A DNA stretch of 64,000 bases from Psococerastis gibbosa (Eukaryota; Arthropoda; Insecta; Psocodea; Psocidae). How positions within the stretch are numbered: the first letter of the stretch is position 1; each line of letters starts with the position of its first letter. The notes under the pieces were generated by a model that was not told the origin of the DNA, made no database searches, and saw nothing but the letters and a program-made list of their open reading frames with translations. Of this stretch, positions 61,301 through 64,000 are shown in pieces. A program made the position numbers and the translations under genes. The DNA lies in assembly GCA_963971405.1 (NCBI GenBank), contig OZ020485.1, positions 45,009,469 to 45,073,468 of the forward strand, read 5' to 3'.

Positions 61301-61453
61301 ACCTGGTACTTACTTGGCTATAAAGGCCGAGAGGGATGGAACATTTTGAAGATGCCCCGTTTCCACATTTATTCGAGATGATGTGGCCACTAAATTTCTT
61401 GCTGCCCCGGCAAAGTAACGAAGAAATTTAGAAGATCTCAAAAGAGAAGACAT
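34322..61453 (-). CDS. LRPPRC: LRPPRC, mitochondrial PPR-repeat RNA-binding protein
   Basis: LRPPRC (fly homologue bsf) stabilises mitochondrial mRNAs with SLIRP. Exons: 61453-61314, 60672-60524, 59067-58945, 58809-58542, 57699-57406, 54644-54460, 51431-51147, 49486-49388, 48858-48608, 48341-48033, 46713-46509, 46138-45943, 44924-44695, 43511-43162, 41986-41821, 39135-38972, 38384-38186, 37190-36906, 35636-35485, 35160-34939, 34393-34322. All phases agree, giving 1447 residues (human 1394). The N-terminus is Arg/Ser/Leu-rich without acids for about 35 residues, as in a mitochondrial presequence. Family blocks: [61 protein letters not shown] and [14 protein letters not shown] helices continue to about residue 1350. 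The last two exons (serine/acidic tail, TGA stop) are less certain. Head-to-head with BAF. Confidence 0.95.
34440..34690 (+). repeat. Non-LTR RT C-terminal remnant (copy 2)
   Basis: It shares gcataggattagaaatgaa, gagttcggggtggagga and gtgcgcgaggaaatggctgg with 29765 and 37480. A poly-G run of about 14 follows. Last LRPPRC intron. Confidence 0.5.
36036..36512. mobile_element. Chimeric nested foldback: M2 left end, M3 right end
   Basis: The left end ggcgcccattcca with accggctagg is the M2 outer family. A nested M2 inner element (about 36105-36353) sits in its arm. After gaatgtctgctaccacgtca the sequence switches to one arm of M3 (ttataatagataagttaagt, agtctccttaaaacaaaac) and ends ggaatagccgcc. 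Outer TTA/TAA flanks are kept, so two different families appear to share one mobilised unit. Confidence 0.7.
36610..36800 (-). repeat. Repeat family S fragment
   Basis: It carries catgctgaatttcatcaaaa, atcgaatagtttgccc, gacagacagacc and cctcaaaacacgtaaatc, in the order seen on the reverse of 53018-53300. Confidence 0.55.
37480..37935 (+). repeat. Non-LTR RT C-terminal remnants (tandem decayed copies)
   Basis: Two partial copies (37485-37600 and 37605-37930) of the remnant family: aggattagaaatgaagtgat, gataggattaaaaatgaagt, gaggaaatggcttgagaaag, then a purine-rich end. Frames are broken. LRPPRC intron. Confidence 0.5.
37950..38110 (-). repeat. SINE-like family B (copy 3)
   Basis: On the plus strand it reads gaatgtatccgaataacctc, ttcagtcgc, agactcgcacaagtacaa and aagccatcgaagg, the complement of the 55650 copy. 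A short inverted repeat (attattcggatacaaacaat) caps its tail end. Confidence 0.5.
39378..39625. mobile_element. MITE with 35-bp terminal inverted repeats
   Basis: The left end gggtattgtcatccgccatg with ttgtatcc is matched by ggatacaacatggcggatga and caataccc-like sequence at the right. The AT-rich interior is noncoding. LRPPRC intron. Confidence 0.7.
39722..41790. mobile_element. DNA transposon with very long terminal inverted repeats
   Basis: The left arm (about 39722-40160) and right arm (about 41172-41790) are inverted copies. Both carry agtactgttcgcccagaaaa at the tip, then aatgcattaagattacaagt-like, gtcttcaactactgtagcac and tagtgcgtttcttga segments. The right tip lies about 30 bp from LRPPRC exon 15 (41821-41986). 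The centre holds a decayed transposase. Confidence 0.75.
40138..41161 (+). pseudogene. Decayed DDE transposase
   Basis: The frame begins with [12 protein letters not shown] at the inner edge of the left inverted repeat, so its first codons also exist, inverted, in the right arm. Stops and frameshifts follow. The last segment (40898-41161) encodes [14 protein letters not shown] sequence (read here as [12 protein letters not shown]), matching the first catalytic Asp region of IS630/Tc1-type transposases common in arthropods. The rest of the catalytic core is missing. Confidence 0.6.
42040..42240 (+). repeat. SINE-like family B (copy 4)
   Basis: Diverged copy: cttgtgcgaggctctacaca, cttgtcgtaactcaacac and ggctgaagaggtt, ending ttgtttgtatgcgaataat. 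It starts about 55 bp from LRPPRC exon 15. Confidence 0.45.
42465..42715 (-). repeat. Interspersed repeat family D (copy 2)
   Basis: Inverted match to 21288-21575 (cctgattatagtggattcc, caggacaagtcctaccatgt, ggccgcctta-type end). It has a tagtagtagta run on the tail side, as in copy 1. Confidence 0.6.
43870..44160 (+). repeat. Non-LTR 3' end fragment with (GAA)n tail
   Basis: A GC-richer segment with purine-rich coding-like sequence, interrupted by stops, ends gaagaagaagaa at about 44140-44152. The layout (decayed coding end, short simple-repeat tail) matches the fragments at 48440-48545 and inside 58143-58492. Exact family not recognised. Confidence 0.45.
44330..44640 (-). repeat. Non-LTR RT C-terminal remnant (copy on minus strand)
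   Basis: Read on the minus strand it carries the acacgtaaaaggaatgg, ggtgcgtgaggaaaa and gatcncagtagagt order of the remnants at 29765, 34440 and 37480. LRPPRC intron. Confidence 0.45.
45058..45200 (-). repeat. 3' end of a non-LTR-like repeat, (TTCAA)n tail
   Basis: On the minus strand it reads ggttagcatgaaa, gactttatagtcttattgtt, aataaagtcgtttt and then ttcaattcaattcaattcaa, paralleling 4469-4562, whose tail is (TTCA)n. Confidence 0.6.
45470..45600 (-). repeat. Repeat family S fragment
   Basis: It contains cgacagacagacatttcata, cttttttgggttcctgggac and cctcaaaatgtg, a diverged piece of 55857-56697. Confidence 0.5.
45703..45912. mobile_element. MITE with cagggtgttccagaccaccc ends
   Basis: Left end cagggtgttccagaccaccc, right end gggtggtctggaacactt; inverted repeats of about 24 bp extended by ttcggttat / ataaccgaa. 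Ends of this kind are frequent in arthropod MITEs. LRPPRC intron. Confidence 0.7.
47030..47112. repeat. Short imperfect palindrome
   Basis: ggctactccggaagaaaaaa pairs with tttttcttccgaagtagc around an ataacatgacacaa-like centre. It could form a hairpin in the LRPPRC intron transcript. Confidence 0.5.
47514..47905 (-). repeat. tRNA-derived SINE, family A (copy 2), interrupted
   Basis: The tail side (attactaagccaacct) and head side (ctccgaagcacggccagaaa, gggactccaaccaacaatct, actctacatgtccgac) match 16240-16441. About 180 bp of unrelated sequence splits them near 47540-47730. Confidence 0.6.
48440..48545 (+). repeat. Non-LTR 3' end fragment with (GAA)n tail
   Basis: GC-richer segment ending ccaagaacgggcagaagcag and agaagaagaag. 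It sits just upstream of LRPPRC exon 9 on the plus strand. Confidence 0.4.
49612..49991. mobile_element. Nested foldback MITE, family M2 (copy B)
   Basis: Outer ends ggcgcccattccaccgaccg and cggtcggtggaatgggcgcc. The inner element 49683-49920, ends ggcggggtttccac / gtggaaacgccacc, is inserted at TTA/TAA inside the outer palindrome, leaving gacattcaagactta and taagtcttgaatgtc on either side. Outer flanks are TTA and TGA. Confidence 0.85.
50496..50844. mobile_element. Nested foldback MITE, family M2 (copy C)
   Basis: Here the outer ends read ggcggggtttccaccgaccg / cggtcggtggaaaccccgcc, that is, the outer body carries inner-type tips. The inner element 50567-50773 lost part of its right arm. 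Flanks are TA on both sides. Confidence 0.85.
51764..52985. mobile_element. Long foldback element carrying a nested LTR
   Basis: About 310 bp from 51764 rightwards are the inverted complement of 52740-52985 plus 52130-52192. Shared markers are cgaaaacttaaatgctggcc, ctacccctccaacgaggaag, cttttcatggtccttaaacg and tagcctaaaagtaaaacct. The right arm is split by the LTR at 52193-52739. Confidence 0.75.
52193..52739. mobile_element. Solo LTR with 5-bp target duplication
   Basis: It starts tgtcacactccgaata and ends ggggcgtaaca (TG...CA type), 547 bp, and is flanked by gtagg on both sides (52188-52192 and 52740-52744). No internal coding region, so it is a solo LTR left by recombination. The TGTCACAC start is common in BEL/Pao LTRs, but the superfamily is not proven. 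Confidence 0.7.
53018..53873 (+). repeat. Repeat family S, left arm of an inverted pair
   Basis: It starts atttatacgtagtataagga, continues with ggtcccaggaacccaaaaaa, aaatgtctgtctggctgtcg, a poly-A/T-rich middle and a 20-base poly-C run near 53738, and ends cgagtaaactcggaccggtt. Inverted counterpart at 55857-56697. Confidence 0.7.
54050..54432. mobile_element. Nested foldback MITE, family M2 (copy D)
   Basis: Outer ends ggcacccattccaccgaccg / cggtcggtggaatgggcacc: the C-to-A change at the fourth base is mirrored in the other end. Inner element about 54122-54361. The right tip is 28 bp from the 3' splice-donor side of LRPPRC exon 6 (54460). Confidence 0.85.
55040..55400 (+). repeat. Repeat family S, partial copy
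   Basis: It carries cctatttatatgcaaaattt, cagtggatttacacgttttg and aaatttggcatgtaggttcc in the family order and ends without the poly-C part. Confidence 0.6.
55650..55812 (+). repeat. SINE-like family B (best copy)
   Basis: cgatggccaggtggtagcgt (A-box-like), gtgcttgtacttgtgcgagt, cgatcggagacgtgtcgtaa, ctcgacacaagtacctatta, gcgactgaagaggtcaatcg and a short poly-A end. It is used here as the reference for the family. Confidence 0.6.
55857..56697 (-). repeat. Repeat family S, right arm of an inverted pair
   Basis: On the minus strand it follows the same order as 53018-53873, from tttataaggaaagctttgtg to cgagtaaactcggaccggtt, with a matching poly-C/G tract near 55977. A detached end fragment lies at 56960-57015. 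Confidence 0.7.
58143..58492 (-). repeat. SINE family A (copy 3) split by a non-LTR fragment
   Basis: SINE parts flank about 180 bp (58170-58348) that encode, on the plus strand, [18 protein letters not shown] and [12 protein letters not shown], the C-terminal end typical of many arthropod non-LTR reverse transcriptases, finishing in gaagaagaagat. The SINE resumes with actcaactaggaaggctcag. Confidence 0.65.
59531..59875 (-). pseudogene. Non-LTR retrotransposon endonuclease fragment
   Basis: The minus-strand frame carries [25 protein letters not shown] sequence followed by [17 protein letters not shown], the middle of an APE-type endonuclease domain. The catalytic start and end of the domain are missing. 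A 20-bp segment (accctccctagtgaaaagag) is duplicated at 59660 and 59837. Confidence 0.75.
59860..60094. mobile_element. Foldback MITE, family M5 (copy 2)
   Basis: Ends ggcggggtttccacatacgt and acgtatgtggaaaccccacc, flanked by TAA/TAA. The arm caatcgtcaatgagaaat is as in 31382-31534, but the tips are of the M2-inner type. About 70 bp with a poly-A run interrupts the centre. Confidence 0.75.
60095..60300 (+). repeat. Non-LTR 3' terminal fragment
   Basis: It encodes, across frames, [19 protein letters not shown] and [12 protein letters not shown] text ending in a CCRAADP motif typical of non-LTR C-termini, followed by aaaacaaacaaaaaacaaac. LRPPRC intron 2. Confidence 0.5.
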
Positions 61454-61829
61454 TCTGCTAAACTCCTCATGGATTTTTCAAGCACGTTCAGAAAACGACA
61501 ACAACAAAATAAAAATATAACCTTCGTATGTTGGCTAGATTGCAATGGACCTTTTTCGTATATCGTTTATGTGTAGAAATGACGTCAGAACTCAACGTTG
61601 TAATTGGTTGAAGCCATGATTTGATTGGTTGATTGTAAGCATTCCTATACAAGAGTGAGTTTTTAAATTTTAGTGTGGCACTGTTGGCAAGCTTGACACG
61701 TCAGAATCTCAAGTTCTCAACAAGCATTCAAGCTATTTGTTGATTGATGATTCCCGGCATTTTTGGCTATTGCTTCAATTAGCACCGCTAGTGAGCATTA
61801 GTATTTCCAGTAATACTTATCATTTTCAG
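61454..61829. promoter_or_regulatory. Head-to-head LRPPRC/BAF promoter region
   Basis: The LRPPRC ATG (61453, minus) faces the BAF transcription unit (plus). A perfect TGACGTCA lies at 61580-61587, and two ATTGG (inverted CCAAT) boxes at 61603-61607 and 61624-61628. A good donor (cattttcag|gtatgt, 61830) suggests that a noncoding BAF first exon ends at 61829 and splices to the acceptor at 62440. Confidence 0.55.
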
Positions 61830-62442
61830 GTATGTAAGACTAATGTTAAATTGAAAGTATTTAACTTAATTTTTTGCTTTCAAAATATGCCGTGACAATG
61901 GTCAAACTTGCATGGAGCGCCCACCTACGGCTACGCGCTCAAATGGCACCATAACCTAAACTAAAAATTAAACCAATGTTAAGTCAGTTTTGGCCGATAG
62001 TAGAGCTCTATATTAGGCTTAGATTGGGGTATGTAGTGCCTTAGCCGATAGTAAGTAATACATACTGAAACATTCAATAGTGGGGATAATCAGTGCGACA
62101 AGACAAATTATTGACGCTTCTCAGTAAATATTCGACTGTCGTAGTTTTTAGGATTTTCGGATGAATATATGAATTTTCATTTCTGACTCATTTTTCACTA
62201 GAAATCCGGATTCAGCTGCGGTTAATGAACTGTAACTAAGGAAATAATTGTTTAGTTACAGGAAGTTATGTAACTTATGCACGTACTATCCAGGCAGGTT
62301 CCACCACCAAAAATTGATCCAATTGACTCTTGACATCAGGTGATTAATCAGTATTTCGAAGTGTTGGAGCAAAAAAGTACAAGCTCGACTGAGGGTAGCC
62401 TATATCCTAAAATTTTTCAATAAATTGAACATTTTTTCAGAG

Positions 62443-62568
62443 ATGTCATCAACTTCTCAAAAACATAGGAATTTCGTGACGGAGCCGATGAATAACAAGC
62501 CCGTCACTGACTTGGCTGGCATTGGTGATGTTCTAGGGAAGCGACTGGAGAGCAAAGGATTTGACAAG
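62443..62568 (+). CDS. BANF1: Barrier-to-autointegration factor, first coding exon
   Basis: BAF is a small (about 90-residue) chromatin protein that bridges DNA and binds LEM-domain proteins to rebuild the nuclear envelope. This exon gives 42 residues: [16 protein letters not shown], then the helix-hairpin-helix [18 protein letters not shown]. The acceptor ttttttcag ends at 62440 and the donor gtaatt begins at 62569, phase 0. The second half of the protein lies beyond the right edge, past a retrotransposon inserted in the intron. Identity is clear from near-universal conservation of this segment. Confidence 0.95.
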
Positions 62569-62983
62569 GTAATTAAAACACCAATCATTCAATTTTCCGT
62601 GGTCGGACCAGCTTTTCTATGCCCTATTTGAAGTTTTGGTGAGCGGCATGTCCGCAAAGTGTCGGTTTCTAACACTTCTTATTAATAGAGTATCTACTTC
62701 ATGTACAAGGCAAGAATACAAATTTTGATTTCAACAGACTTCTTAACTTATTCATAGCTATGTTCATTTCCATTTTTTCGAATTTCTTTGGTACTTACCT
62801 GCCGATACTATACGGCAAGACAAGCCAGATGTAATGTAGAGGGGTATTACAATCCAATTCAAATGTAAACACGAGTCAAAATGGCGGATAGCTAAATGAC
62901 TTGTTTTTGTTGTTCTAATTTTATTACTAAAAGCGGTGCTTATATATTGATAAAACAAGTGAAAAGTGAAACTTCTGAAAATT

Positions 62984-64000
62984 ATGGGAAGATCTACCAG
63001 AAATACGGTGAAAAAGAAGAATACAAGGATAAAAACAGATAAAGATAAGTGCGCATTCTGCAAAGATGGAGGAAGCGTAACGGATAAATGGGTGTCTTGT
63101 GATTATTGCCAACTTTGGTACCATGCTAGATGTCAAAGTGGAAATATAACCAATGATATGTACCTACTTATTGAACAATTCAACAGTCTGAAAGGTAAAT
63201 TAGATAATGCTATGGATAATTTGGAGTTGCTGTGGAAATGTGAGTCGTGTGCTCTTTCTGGTGCTGTACAAAAGATAGAACTATCAGAGTTGAAAGAAGT
63301 GAATGCGAAGCTAGATATTATAACTGAAAAGATGCAATATATTGAATGCAATCAAAGTCGCCTAGAAGTGCATACCTATGCCAAGGCTGTGATTAATACA
63401 CCAAAAGAGTATTTTCCACGATTGTTCATTAAGCCCTTGAAGAGACAGGATCCGAAACTATCAAGTAGAGACCTGAATAAGGCTATATTAGATAAAGGAA
63501 TAAAAGTTAATAGATCTTTTATTGATAGCGATGGGAATATGAAAGTTGACTGCTGGGATAATTCAAACTTGGAAAAACTCAATGATGTGCTAACTGGAAA
63601 TAAGAGTTATACCTTATTGCCACCAAAGATGCTCATGCCTCGCCTGAAAATGGTTAATATTTATGAAGACACTAGTTGTCTAAGAGATGATGAAGTTATT
63701 GAGCTGGTCATGTCACAAAATGCCTTGCACGCTGAGAGTGAAATAAAAATTATTAAGCGTTATGTTAATGGGAAGTCCAAGCTGACTACCATTGTTATTG
63801 AGGTGGATCCACTGACAAAATTACAGCTCCTTAAAAACTCGGATGATATTCCTTGGTGCCCAGAGGGTTAAAGTCTTTGAATTTGTTGGTGTTCGGAGGT
63901 GTGGAAAATGTCTTCGTTTCTCCCATGGAACTGAAGAATGTAATAAGGAGTTAAAGTCGTGTGGGCGATGTGGAGAGGCTGATGGCCATGTAATGGCTAC
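62984..64000 (+). pseudogene. Non-LTR retrotransposon ORF1 (PHD finger, zinc knuckles), frameshifted
   Basis: The frame from ATG 62984 has a C4HC3 PHD-like finger (CAFC, CDYC, WYHARC, CESC), a coiled-coil-like stretch and an RNA-binding-like middle, and stops at 63869-63871. After a one-step frame change near 63855 the reading continues as VKVFEFVGVRRCGKC, with CCHC knuckles (CGKC...H...C, CGRC) to the window end. An intact ORF1 would be continuous, so this copy carries a frameshift there. It lies in the sense direction within the BAF intron; its reverse transcriptase would be beyond the edge. Confidence 0.75.

Noticed and set aside
1-64000. CRISPR arrays, bacterial operons or phage genes
   Set aside because: None seen. 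Repeats are interspersed or palindromic eukaryotic elements, and all genes have spliceosomal introns.

Overview
The window is nuclear DNA from an invertebrate animal, most likely an arthropod. Every host gene is split by GT-AG introns, the DNA is AT-rich, and introns are full of non-LTR remnants, SINEs, foldback/MITE elements and an errantivirus-like Ty3/Gypsy element. I cannot fix the class or species from sequence alone. Five conserved animal genes were reconstructed exon by exon, and codon phase closes at every junction called.

Layout. 1-4364 is the 3' part of an env-bearing Ty3/Gypsy element, inserted antisense in an intron of MEN1 (menin, minus strand; exons 1-3 at 8215-4599, the rest beyond the left edge). 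9603-27018, minus, is TANGO1/MIA3: signal peptide, luminal SH3, acidic disordered lumenal region, transmembrane segment, coiled coils, proline-rich tail; 12 exons, 1398 aa. 27577-32181, plus, is STX5 (syntaxin-5, 4 exons, 374 aa). 34322-61453, minus, is LRPPRC (mitochondrial PPR protein, 21 exons, 1447 aa). 62443 onward, plus, is the first coding exon of BAF/BANF1, with a non-LTR retrotransposon in its following intron running off the right edge.

TANGO1 and STX5 are divergent across about 560 bp, and LRPPRC and BAF are head-to-head. Each shared promoter holds a perfect TGACGTCA palindrome. TANGO1 builds ER exit carriers and STX5 is the ER-Golgi Qa-SNARE, so the first pair could be co-regulated secretory-pathway genes; the second pair has no obvious shared function.

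The most interesting signals are coding. Inside TANGO1 a 1584-nt open exon (528 codons, phase 2-2) carries five copies of an FEKF motif and fits between two canonical coiled-coil exons as an in-frame cassette. After the LRPPRC stop codon, a 377-codon open frame with four GxGFxTF-type repeats continues in the same frame; it could be reached by a second in-phase splice acceptor or by readthrough of TGA-C.

The rest is repeat ecology: TA-flanked nested foldback families with interchangeable ends, a solo LTR with an exact 5-bp target duplication inside a foldback, a tRNA-like sequence caught between its own inverted halves, long inverted duplications around one LRPPRC exon, and many long poly-G/C tracts.
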